Below are positions 17,648 through 25,686 of a stretch of DNA of 64,000 nucleotides, in pieces. Source of the DNA: Pantoea sp. SOD02 (GTDB lineage Bacteria > Pseudomonadota > Gammaproteobacteria > Enterobacterales > Enterobacteriaceae); contig NZ_CP102604.1 in NCBI RefSeq assembly GCF_024707505.1, positions 3,472,001 through 3,536,000 on the forward strand, given 5' to 3'. Positions within the stretch are counted from its first letter, which is position 1; the number at the start of each line of letters is the position of its first letter. A model generated the notes under the pieces. It was given only the letters and a program-made list of their open reading frames with translations, was not told where the DNA came from and made no database searches. The translations under genes were made by a program, and so were the position numbers.

Positions 17648-18573
17648 TTCGCCTCCAGATAGGTGTGATTAATGCTGTCTGCCAGCGCATTCAGGCGCGT
17701 CAGGAATTCATTGAGCCAGTGATACAAGCCTTCCTGTGTCAGGCTTTCCCAGGTACTGAAGCGCATCTCGGCCAGCAGCACGGTGATCAAATAGCGCGGG
17801 CGATCTTCGCCGCTGCTGCCGATGTTCTCTAACTGCGTGGCGATCTCATCAATACAGGAGTGCAGCGATCGCGGACTTTCGCTGCGCAGGATCAGCATCT
17901 CATTGACCAGATCGGGCAACAGCTGCTGCTTGAAGATGGCGTTGTAAGCTTCACGCGCCGATACCGCGCGCAATAAGGTGTCGAGGCAATAATACTCGCG
18001 TACAGAATCCGACTGCTGCTCAAGCAATTGCTGATTCACGCTCAGCAAACGCGCGGTGCCGTCGCTGCGCTCCATCAAGGTGCCGATACGGATAAAACTC
18101 ATCGCATCGCCGCGCAGCAAGGTGCCGAACATCGCGCCACGAAACAGGTGCGAGCGCTCTTTCACCCAATCGAAAAAGGTGTCGGCGTTAGCGCTAGTAA
18201 TGCCGCGCCGCCGGGTGTTGCGCATCTCAATCCACGTCGAGTTGATGCTCTCCCACACTTCCGACGACAAACTGCCGCGCACCGCATGCGCGTTGTTCCA
18301 CGCCTCCTGCCAGCAGCTAAAAATGCTGCACGGATTGCGGTCGTCGAGGGCGAAGAAGTTGAACAGCTGCGGCATGGTGAAGCGGCCATTCAGGGTTTCA
18401 AACAGTTCACGTGTGCCGGTGAGATTGAGCGGCAGCAGCAGCTCATCGCCCTGGCTGCCGCGAACCGGCATTAATGACAAACGGTTGGTCACGTCCAACA
18501 CGCGTGCGAGTTGTTCTGCGCGTTCGAGATAGCGCGCCATCCAATAAAGGCCACTGGCCGTGCGGCTTAGCAT
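17644..18573 (-). CDS. Alpha-E domain-containing protein (DUF403)
   Basis: This is a 309-residue, mostly helical protein of the alpha-E family. It opens with MLSRTASGLYWMARYLERAEQLARVLD, the characteristic first helix of the family with the RxxERAE motif. Biochemical function is unknown; the family is always found with a circularly permuted ATP-grasp protein and a transglutaminase-like protein, and the helices may form a docking or substrate domain. It overlaps the ATP-grasp gene by seven bases and the transglutaminase gene by four bases, so the three are translationally coupled. Confidence 0.88.
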   Translation of the reverse strand: MLSRTASGLYWMARYLERAEQLARVLDVTNRLSLMPVRGSQGDELLLPLNLTGTRELFETLNGRFTMPQLFNFFALDDRNPCSIFSCWQEAWNNAHAVRGSLSSEVWESINSTWIEMRNTRRRGITSANADTFFDWVKERSHLFRGAMFGTLLRGDAMSFIRIGTLMERSDGTARLLSVNQQLLEQQSDSVREYYCLDTLLRAVSAREAYNAIFKQQLLPDLVNEMLILRSESPRSLHSCIDEIATQLENIGSSGEDRPRYLITVLLAEMRFSTWESLTQEGLYHWLNEFLTRLNALADSINHTYLEAK

Positions 18574-20006
18574 GATGCGTCATCCTCCAGAACCCACGTG
18601 TCCTTGGTGCCGCCGCCCTGAGACGAGTTCACCACCAGCGAGCCTTCGTTCAGCGCCACGCGGGTTAAACCGCCGGGCACCAGACGAATATCCGCGCCGC
18701 ACAGCGCAAACGGACGCAGATCGATATGGCGCGGCGCGAGGCCGTTATCGATAAAGGTCGGGCAAGTCGAGAGCGACAGCGTGTCCTGCGCGATGTAGTT
18801 TTCTGGCCGCGCTTTGAGGCGATCGCGGAAATCACTCAGCTCCTGCTGGCTCGCCACCGGCCCAATCAACATGCCGTAACCGCCCGCGCCGTGTACCTCT
18901 TTCACCACCATTTTCGCCAGGTTGGCGAGCACATAGGTGAGATCCTGCGGTTTGCGGCATTGCCAGGTCGGCACGTTATTGAGGATCGGATCCTCGTCGA
19001 GGTAGAAGCGGATCATGTCCGGCACATACGGGTAGATCGATTTGTCATCGGCGACGCCGGTGCCGATCGCGTTCGCCAGCACCACGTTGCCAGATCGATA
19101 TACCGATAATAAGCCCGGCACGCCGAGCATCGAATCCGGGCGGAACGCCAGTGGATCGAGGAAGGCATCATCCACGCGGCGATAGATCACATCGACTTTG
19201 CACGGCCCGGCTGTGGTACGCATCATTACTGCGCCATCTTTCACAAACAGATCGGCGCTCTCCACCAGCTCAACGCCCATCTGCTGCGCAAGGAAGCTGT
19301 GTTCAAAGTAGGCGCTATTAAAGCGGCCCGGCGTCAGCACCACCACCACCGGATCGTTAACCGGCGAACTTTCCCGCAGGGTTTGCAGCAGATGCGAGGG
19401 ATAACGCTCAACCGGCGCGATGTGCTGACCGGCGAACAGTTCCGGATAGAGGCGCATCATCATCTTGCGGTTCTCCAGCATGTAGGAGACGCCAGACGGC
19501 GTGCGCAGATTGTCCTCCAGCACGTAATATTCGCCATCGTTATTGCGCACCATATCCACGCCGACAATGTGCGCGTAGATATTGCGATGCAGATCGACGC
19601 CTTGCATACAGGGCTGATATTGATCGTTCACCAGCACCTGTTCGGCAGGCACGATGCCCGCTTTGAGGATCAGTTGCTGATGATAGATGTCGTGCAGGAA
19701 GGCGTTGAGGGCCTGCACGCGCTGGCGAATGCCGCGATCGAGCATTGCCCACTCGCTGGCAGGAATAATGCGCGGCACGCTGTCGAAAGGAATTAAACGT
19801 TCCGCGCCGCCATCATCACCGTAAACGTTAAAGGTGATACCGACGCGATGAAACAGCAGTTCCGCCTCTTCGCGCTTGCGCGCCACTGCCTCTTTGTCCG
19901 CCTGTTGTAACCATTCCCAGTATTGCTGGTAGTGAGCGCGGTGTTGGCCATCGCTCAGCAACATCTCATCATAGAAGTGCGATGCTATCTGGTAGCTTTC
20001 TTTCAT
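18567..20006 (-). CDS. Circularly permuted ATP-grasp protein (DUF404/DUF407)
   Basis: This is a 479-residue protein of the type 2 circularly permuted ATP-grasp family, predicted to join a carboxylate to an amine using ATP, as in peptide ligases. Family-typical stretches include FDSVPRIIPASEWAMLDRGIRQRVQALNAFL (split in the fold), GVDMVRNNDGEYYVLEDNLRTPSGVSYMLENR and the C-terminal DLRPFALCG with the Gly-rich STQGGG-like end (NSSQGGGTKDTWVL). It is the first gene of the four-gene Anbu operon. No promoter was identified in the 110-base gap upstream. Substrate and product are unknown. Confidence 0.88.
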   Translation of the reverse strand: MKESYQIASHFYDEMLLSDGQHRAHYQQYWEWLQQADKEAVARKREEAELLFHRVGITFNVYGDDGGAERLIPFDSVPRIIPASEWAMLDRGIRQRVQALNAFLHDIYHQQLILKAGIVPAEQVLVNDQYQPCMQGVDLHRNIYAHIVGVDMVRNNDGEYYVLEDNLRTPSGVSYMLENRKMMMRLYPELFAGQHIAPVERYPSHLLQTLRESSPVNDPVVVVLTPGRFNSAYFEHSFLAQQMGVELVESADLFVKDGAVMMRTTAGPCKVDVIYRRVDDAFLDPLAFRPDSMLGVPGLLSVYRSGNVVLANAIGTGVADDKSIYPYVPDMIRFYLDEDPILNNVPTWQCRKPQDLTYVLANLAKMVVKEVHGAGGYGMLIGPVASQQELSDFRDRLKARPENYIAQDTLSLSTCPTFIDNGLAPRHIDLRPFALCGADIRLVPGGLTRVALNEGSLVVNSSQGGGTKDTWVLEDDASC

Positions 20007-20116
20007 GATTTACCCGGCGCTTGTCTAGAGATATTTCTCTCCTGCACAAACTGTGCCAGAGGCTTGCCCCCGGCATGGCACACGCGCCGCGTAGATGGAA
20101 ATGGCTGTTTTGCACT

Positions 20117-20731
20117 TTACTGGTGCATCAGCTGCTGCGCGATTGGCAGCCAGATCTCCGTCATCGCGCCTTCGCCACCGGTAAAGGGATCGCGGTGCGG
20201 CAGTGGAACATGCTGGATCTTCTCCTTCGACGCACGTAAACGCGACGGCTCATCACGCACGGTTTCCGGGGACATGCCTTCAGGATAGGCGCCAACGGTG
20301 AAAAAATCCTCTGAGGCAAATACCTGTTTATGGCCGACGCCCGCGGGGATCAGCACCGCATCGCCTTCACGCAACGTCACCATGCGACCGCTGTCGCCGC
20401 CGAACAGTACTTCCGCCCAACCGGCAGCCACGCCCAGCACTTCATGGGTGTTCGGGTGATAGTGCGTATACGGGAAGATCGGCGCACGCCACGCGGCGGG
20501 CCAACCGTTGCGGGTAAAGGTGGTTTCAAACCAGGCCGCGCTGTCTTCGGTTGGATTTTCAGCGTCATACGGCACGATGCCGGGCCAGATGATCAGCGGC
20601 AGCGGGCTGTTGGGCACGCCGCCGGAGGGCAGCGATAGCATCAGATGTTGCGGATTGCTGGAGGATCCAGCAGAAAAGGTGCCGGCGGCGAAAGACATCA
20701 GTAACAGCAGGCTGGAGTGGTTGGCAGTCAT
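20117..20731 (-). CDS. Cupin domain-containing protein (YjlB-like)
   Basis: This is a 204-residue protein with one cupin barrel (about 75-165). The metal-binding cupin motif 1 is seen as PYTHYHPNTHEVLGVAAG and motif 2 as GDAVLIPAGVGHK. The segment GGVPNSPLPLIIWPG before it is typical of the YjlB subfamily. The start at 20731 has GGAG seven bases upstream; the open frame reaches further to 20812 without family similarity. Residues 8-20 are hydrophobic, but there is no basic N-terminal region, so a signal peptide is doubtful. It is a single gene between the Anbu operon and a repeat-bearing gap. The function is unknown. Confidence 0.75.
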   Translation of the reverse strand: MTANHSSLLLLMSFAAGTFSAGSSSNPQHLMLSLPSGGVPNSPLPLIIWPGIVPYDAENPTEDSAAWFETTFTRNGWPAAWRAPIFPYTHYHPNTHEVLGVAAGWAEVLFGGDSGRMVTLREGDAVLIPAGVGHKQVFASEDFFTVGAYPEGMSPETVRDEPSRLRASKEKIQHVPLPHRDPFTGGEGAMTEIWLPIAQQLMHQ

Positions 20732-20884
20732 ACTCTTTCTCCGGTTAATCACGATGCTTAATTGTGGCTTACCAAAGCGGCATTGCAATGTGCGCCCGGC
20801 AACAAAATTCACAAAAAAGAATGATTTAGCTAACTAAAGTCAAATTTATTGGCAACATAATTAACATGGCGTGCGGGTGATTGA

Positions 20885-20943
20885 TGGTCGCCATAAATGG
20901 CGCCCCTACGGTGATTTTCGTAGGGTGCGCATTTATGCGCACC
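20885..20943. repeat. Tail-to-tail repeat pair: A type plus GCGC-core B type
   Basis: An A-type copy (20885-20909, ending CCCCTAC) and a variant with a GTAGGGTGCGCAT and ATGCGCACC core (20920-20943) face each other across ten bases. The B-type core replaces TCGCC/GGCGA with TGCGC/GCGCA but keeps the GTAGGG tail and the central AT..AT. Confidence 0.85.
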
Positions 20944-20970
20944 TGGCCGCAAAACGCACAAATCTCAAAC

Positions 20971-21000
20971 GAAAAAAAACCGGTGGATTTCGCCACCGGT
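20971..21000 (-). terminator. Rho-independent terminator after the lafU remnant
   Basis: An eight-base perfect stem, ACCGGTGG/CCACCGGT around ATTTCG (20979-21000), is followed on the minus strand by eight T residues. It lies 35 bases past the lafU stop, which suggests this was the end of a flagellar operon. Confidence 0.85.
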
Positions 21001-21035
21001 AGAATCAAAAAAAGCGATTCAAAGGCACTGACAGG

Positions 21036-21815
21036 TTATCGCAGGCGCTCAGCGATGGGTTTCACAACGTTCTCCCCTTCGCGGCCATAAAATTGGAATA
21101 AGGTTTCAGCAGCGGCATCGGTTAACACCAGAATTTCGATGCGACGATTGCGCGCACTCATTGGATCGTCATGATCGCGTGGCATGCGTGACGCCATGGC
21201 GTTGACCTGCAACACGCGCGCACTTTCCAGCCCGCCACGCTCCAGCGCACGGCGTGCCGCCAGCGCACGATCGCCAGACAAGTTCCAGTTGTTGTAAGCG
21301 GCGTTGCCGTTGTACTGCGCGGCATCCGTGTGGCCGCTGATCATGATTTTATTGTCGATGCGGTTAAAAACCGGACCGAGTTCGGTCAGCAATTTCTGGA
21401 AGAACGGGGTTAACACCGCGCTACCGCGTGGGAACATCATGCGATCCTGATCGTCCTGAATCAGAATGCGCAGCCCCTGCGGCAAAGTTTCCAGCATCAG
21501 ATAATTTTGCGCGTTATAGCTGTTGATCATCCGCTGCAGCTGGCTATGTAACAGCGCCAGTTCCGCATCCGAGCGTGACAGCACGCTGTCTAAATCTTCC
21601 TGCGGTTGGTTGCCGGCGCTTAAGCTGATGTCATCCTGTGATGCACTCACTGACGCCGCTTGCGTTGGAGGAGAAATCGCCATGGTTTCGCCGATAATTG
21701 CCGATCCTCGCGAATTTTCAACATCGAACGGATTGAAGCCGGAGCCCTCAAATACCGAAGTACCGTTTAACTGCGCGACGATCTCTTTGCGTTCTTCCTC
21801 GCTGACCGAGCCCAT
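21036..21815 (-). pseudogene. lafU: lafU remnant: lateral-flagellar MotB-like stator protein, N-terminus missing
   Basis: About 260 residues of a MotB-type stator protein remain. The OmpA/MotB peptidoglycan-binding domain (about residues 130-245, with KIMISGHTDAAQYNG, NWNLSGDRALAARRAL and SARNRRIEILVL) is complete, as is the linker MGSVSEEERKEIVAQLNG. The N-terminal transmembrane helix and the proton-carrying aspartate are absent: similarity stops at about 21815, where flhA-like sequence begins on the other strand. No ribosome-binding site precedes the ATG at 21815, so it is very unlikely to be functional. The minus-strand frame stays open to 21941 only by reading antisense through lfhA. It matches the lafU (mbhA) remnant of E. 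coli K-12 in kind. Confidence 0.85.
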
Positions 21816-23526
21816 AATCAACTTTGTGGTGGTGACCAAAGGTGCCGAGCGTATCTCCGAAGTGTCGGCGCGCTTTACCCTCGATGCGTTGCCGGGCAAA
21901 CAGATGGCGATCGATGCCGATCTGAATGCCGGTTTGATCAATCAGGAACAGGCCGGTCTGCGCCGCAAAGATGTCGCTAACGAAGCTGACTTCTACGGTG
22001 CGATGGACGGTGCCTCTAAGTTCGTGCGTGGTGATGCTATCGCCGGGATCATGATCCTGATGATCAGCGTGATCGGCGGGATCTTGATAGGCATGTTCAA
22101 GCACGGTTTACCGGCGGGACAAGCGTTTGAGCAATATGTCCTGCTGACCATCGGTGATGGTTTGGTGGCACAGATTCCATCGCTGCTGCTCTCAACCGCA
22201 GCGGCTATTATCGTGACGCGCATCAGTGATGGCGCGGACATGGGCGATGACATCAAGACGCAGCTGCTGGCGCGTCCGGGCACGCTGTATACCGCCGCCG
22301 CCGTGATGTTTGTGCTGGCGATTGTGCCGGGTATGCCGCATATGGTGTTCCTGATCTTTACCGCCATGCTGCTGTTCGCCGCCTGGCGTCAAAGTCGTAA
22401 CGTGAAAGCACCGACGCAAGATCACAACGATATGGCAGCGATCAACCAGGCGCTGACGCAGCCGGAAGATCAGCCCGCCATCGGTTGGGACAATATCCCG
22501 ATGGTTGAGCCGATCGGCCTGAATCTCGGCTACAAGCTGGTGACGCTGGTGGATAAAGGCAAAGGCGCACCGCTGACGCTGCGTATGCGCGGCGTGCGAC
22601 AAGTGGTATCAGAAACCAGCGGCGTGCTGCTGCCAGAAATTGCGCTGCGCGAAGATTTCCACCTCAAACCGGCGCAGTACGCGATTAAGATCAACGGTGT
22701 GCGTACCGCTGTCGGCGAAGTGCATGCCGATCGTTTAATGGCAATCCCCACGCCGGAACAGTACGGTGAGATCGATGGCGTATTGGATACCGATCCTGCT
22801 TACGGCATGGCGGTAACGTGGATTCTGCCCGAGCAGAAAGCCAAAGCGCTGAACCTCGGTTATCAGGTGGTAGATTGCGCCAGCGTGGTAGCCACCCATG
22901 TGAATAAAGTGGTGCGTGAGAATCTGCCCGAGCTGTTTAACTATGATGACATTACCCAGCTGCATCAGCGTCTGGCGAATGTGGCGCCTAAGCTGTCTGA
23001 GGATGTGAATGCGGCGGTGAACTACAGTTTGCAGCTGAAAGTGTATCGTCTGCTGCTGAACGATCAGGTCTCGCTGAAAGACATCACCACCATTGCGACG
23101 ACATTGCTGGAGAGTGCGGCGATCACCAAAGATCCAATCCTGCTGACTTCCGATGTGCGCTATGCATTGCGCCGTGCGATGGTGGCGGCGATTGCGCCAG
23201 ACAATAAACCGTTGTCGGCGTATACGCTGGAGAACAGTCTTGAGAACCTGCTGCTGGCGGCGCTTAATCAGGCGCAGCAAGCCGGCAAAGTGGCGCTGGA
23301 TAGCTTCCCGGTGGATCCGAATATCCTGACGCAGCTGCAGAGCACGCTGCCGGTGATGATGGAGCAGCTGAAAGCGCAGAACCTGACGCAAGTGCTGCTG
23401 GTGACGCCGCAGCTGCGTCCTCTGATCGCGCGCTATGCACGTCTGTTTGCTAACGGGCTGAATGTGCTGTCGTATAACGAAGTGCCCGATGAGGCGAATT
23501 TGCAGATTGTGGGTCAGGTGAGTTAG
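21816..23526 (+). pseudogene. lfhA: lfhA remnant: FlhA-family flagellar export protein, N-terminus missing
   Basis: About 570 residues of an FlhA-family export gate protein remain, from INFVVVTKGAERISEVSARFTLDALPGKQMAIDADLNAG to the C-terminal cytoplasmic domain. In intact FlhA this segment begins near residue 145, so the first four or so transmembrane helices and the start codon are gone. The rest is one open frame without stops or shifts, including the FHIPEP-region downstream segment and the last three or four membrane helices (about 22040-22390). The frame continues upstream to 21523 only by running antisense through lafU. The head-to-head fusion with lafU indicates loss of the Flag-2 cluster that normally separates these genes. 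Confidence 0.87.
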
Positions 23527-23550
23527 CAAATGCCTGACCGTTGCATTTTT
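23527..23550 (+). terminator. Weak terminator-like hairpin after lfhA
   Basis: AAATGC and GCATTT around a nine-base loop, followed by TT, lie directly behind the lfhA stop. The stem is short, so this is uncertain. Confidence 0.3.
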
Positions 23551-23551
23551 C

Positions 23552-23619
23552 GGTCACCATAAATGGCGACCCTACTCATGTTTGATACGGTTTTTGTAGG
23601 GTGCGCATTCATGCGCACC
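23552..23619. repeat. Tail-to-tail repeat pair: A type plus GCGC-core B type
   Basis: An A-type copy with one change (GGTCACCAT) at 23552-23575 ends in CCCTAC. A B-type copy (GTAGGGTGCGCAT.. at 23596-23619) follows after 20 bases. The layout is the same as at 20885. Confidence 0.85.
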
Positions 23620-23711
23620 TCAACTGTTATAAAAAATCACACCAAATCTGTCTCTAATTCGCTTCACTGTTATGTGCTTTACTGGCAGGCAGTGATAATT
23701 AGAGGTGAACA

Positions 23712-24194
23712 ATGGACGCGATCAAACAAATTCTGCTCGACGAAATCGCCACGCTGAACCGTGAAGGGCAGCGTGATAATTTGCCGCGCTTTAGCTTTTC
23801 CTTCCTCAAAACCCATCCGGGACTCTGGGCCATCATGTATCTGTGCTACGCGCTGTGCGTGGCGCTGATCTTCTCAACTGACATGCTCGGCTGGCCGGCT
23901 TTCTGGTTTGCCACGGCGTTTGTGGTGGTGATGAGCGTGCTGATGCTGATGGATATCAACCCGAAATATCGCTTCGAAGATATCGATACGCTGGATCTGC
24001 GCGTGTGCTACAACGGCGAGTGGTATTACGTGCAGCCGGTTTCGCAGCAGGCGCTGGACAAAATTCTCGATAATCCGCACACGCCGGATCGCGTGCGCAG
24101 CGGCATTGATCGTCTGATGAAGCAGAAAGGTGAAGTGGATTTCTACGACGTCTACTATCTCACCTGGGGCCACCAGCAGGCGGCCCACGTTTAA
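23712..24194 (+). CDS. ylaC: YlaC family inner membrane protein
   Basis: This 160-residue protein is homologous to E. coli YlaC (156). A hydrophilic N-terminus is followed by two transmembrane helices (about 37-56 and 60-80) and a cytoplasmic C-terminal domain containing [23 protein letters not shown], which matches [21 protein letters not shown] of E. coli YlaC. The start has AGAGGTG seven bases upstream. Its stop codon overlaps that of the converging ydcR-like gene, so there is no space for a separate terminator. The function is unknown. Confidence 0.88.
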   Translation: [160 protein letters not shown]

Positions 24195-25603
24195 CCGTTT
24201 AACCCGGCAATCAGTTTTCCCAACGTCTCTACCGCCGTTTCGGCGCGTGCATCCCACGGCCAGGCGGTGTTAAAGCGGAAACAGTGACTGAAACCTTCGC
24301 TGCTGGAAAACAGCTGGCCGGGCGCGATGCTAATCCCCTGCTGCAACGCCAAATGATAGAGCTCTGTGGTATTGATCTGCGCAGGCAGCGCAACCCAGAG
24401 AAAATAGCCGCCCGGCGTGTCGCTGATGCTGGCATCGGCAGGTAATACGCGGCGCAGCGCCTGTTGCGCCAGCTGCTTACGCTTTGCCAGCGTCTGACGC
24501 AGCTTCTTTAAATGGGTATCGTAGCTGCGCGTGCTGAGGAAATCGGCGAGCGCCAACTGCATCGGAGCACTGGTCGATAGCGTGCTCATCAATTGAATAC
24601 GCTGCACGCGCTGCGCGTGTCGTCCTGCTGCCACCCAACCGACGCGAAATCCCGCCACCAGATTCTTCGAAAAACTGCCGCAGTGCAGCACGTTGCCGTC
24701 GCGATCAAAGGCTTTGGCCGGCAGCGGTTTGTCATGGCCTTCATACAGATCGCCATACACATCGTCTTCAATCATCGCTACGTTGTAGCGCGCCAGCAGT
24801 GCCACCAGCTGCTGCTTGCGCTCGGCGCTCAGGGTAAAGCCGAGCGGATTTTGCCGGTTGGTCATCAGCCAGCAGGCTTTCACCGGCCAGCGCTGCAGCG
24901 CCTGCTCCAGCTCCTGCAGATCCATGCCGTGTTCCACATCGCTGGCGATGGCAATCGCGTTCAACTTGAGACGTTCAATCGCCTGCAGCGCGCCATAAAA
25001 CGACGGGTTTTCGAGGATCACCCAATCGCCAGGTTCAGTGACCGCTTGCAGGCTCAGATTGAGCGCTTCCATTGCACCGTTGGTGATGACGATGTCATCC
25101 GGCGACAGCGTGATGCCCTGCTGCGCATAGCGCTGGGCGAGAATTTTACGCAGCGCTTCATTACCTGGCGGCAGGTTGTTGAGTGCATCGGTGGGCTTCA
25201 GGTTGTGCGAGACTTTAACCAGCGAGCGCATCAGCTGGCGCTGCGGGAAGAGTTCGGGATCGGGAAAGGCGGAGCCAAACGGCATGATGGCGGGATTGCG
25301 CGTGGCCTGCAGCACGTCAAACACGAAGCTGTTGGTATCGGCCTGATCGGTTTTAGCGATCTCCTGGGTTGGCAGGCGAGGACGGCTCTCGGCGGCACGC
25401 GGCGCCACGTAGTAGCCAGATTGCGGCTTTGAGACGATCCAGCCCTGACTCTCCAGCACTTCATAGGCGTGCATCACCGTCATCAGGCTTAATCCGCTTT
25501 GTTCCGCCTGCTGGCGTAAAGATGGCAGTTTTTCGCCCGGCGGCCAGATGCGGGCCTCGATTTGCGTGCGAAGCTGCTCCACCAACTGCTGATATTTCGC
25601 CAC
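24191..25603 (-). CDS. ydcR: MocR-type regulator: GntR helix-turn-helix fused to PLP aminotransferase, YdcR-like
   Basis: This is a 470-residue MocR-family regulator. A GntR-type winged helix (about 1-70, with EKLPSLRQQAEQSGLSLMTVMHAYEVLESQGWI) is followed by a fold-type I aminotransferase domain (about 95-465). The PLP lysine is in CGSFSKNLVAGFRVGW. It is very close to E. coli YdcR along its length. I chose the GTG at 25603 because GGAG lies five bases further upstream and the product then begins MAKYQQLVEQLRTQI, as in YdcR; the longer frame has no similarity. Target genes are unknown. It converges on ylaC with a four-base overlap of stop codons. Confidence 0.85.
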   Translation of the reverse strand: MAKYQQLVEQLRTQIEARIWPPGEKLPSLRQQAEQSGLSLMTVMHAYEVLESQGWIVSKPQSGYYVAPRAAESRPRLPTQEIAKTDQADTNSFVFDVLQATRNPAIMPFGSAFPDPELFPQRQLMRSLVKVSHNLKPTDALNNLPPGNEALRKILAQRYAQQGITLSPDDIVITNGAMEALNLSLQAVTEPGDWVILENPSFYGALQAIERLKLNAIAIASDVEHGMDLQELEQALQRWPVKACWLMTNRQNPLGFTLSAERKQQLVALLARYNVAMIEDDVYGDLYEGHDKPLPAKAFDRDGNVLHCGSFSKNLVAGFRVGWVAAGRHAQRVQRIQLMSTLSTSAPMQLALADFLSTRSYDTHLKKLRQTLAKRKQLAQQALRRVLPADASISDTPGGYFLWVALPAQINTTELYHLALQQGISIAPGQLFSSSEGFSHCFRFNTAWPWDARAETAVETLGKLIAGLNG

Positions 25604-25638
25604 CCTAACTCCGATGTAGAGGATTTGGCGGCTAGTTT

Positions 25639-25674
25639 CCCTCACCCTAACCCTCTCCCGCAAGCGGGAGAGGG
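25639..25674. repeat. Palindromic CCCTCTCCC-type intergenic element
   Basis: A perfect palindrome, CCCTCTCCCGC and GCGGGAGAGGG around AA (25651-25674), is preceded by CCCTCACCCTAA. Elements of this form are widespread REP-like sequences in gammaproteobacteria. It lies between the ydcR start and the stop of the MHYT gene and may help end transcription. Confidence 0.65.
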
Positions 25675-25686
25675 AATGAATCGGCG

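Larger units (their letters stand above)
20732..21035. other. Gene-free region with repeat pair and lafU terminator
   Basis: These 304 bases hold the upstream region of the cupin gene, a pair of palindromic repeats (20885-20943) and the terminator behind the lafU remnant. I see no small gene. Confidence 0.7.

Noticed and set aside
20672-20731. Signal peptide on the cupin protein
   Set aside because: The N-terminus has a hydrophobic stretch but no basic residues before it, and relatives are cytoplasmic.
21523-21815. 5-prime extension of the lfhA frame
   Set aside because: This part is read antisense through lafU and has no FlhA similarity; it is not part of a real protein.
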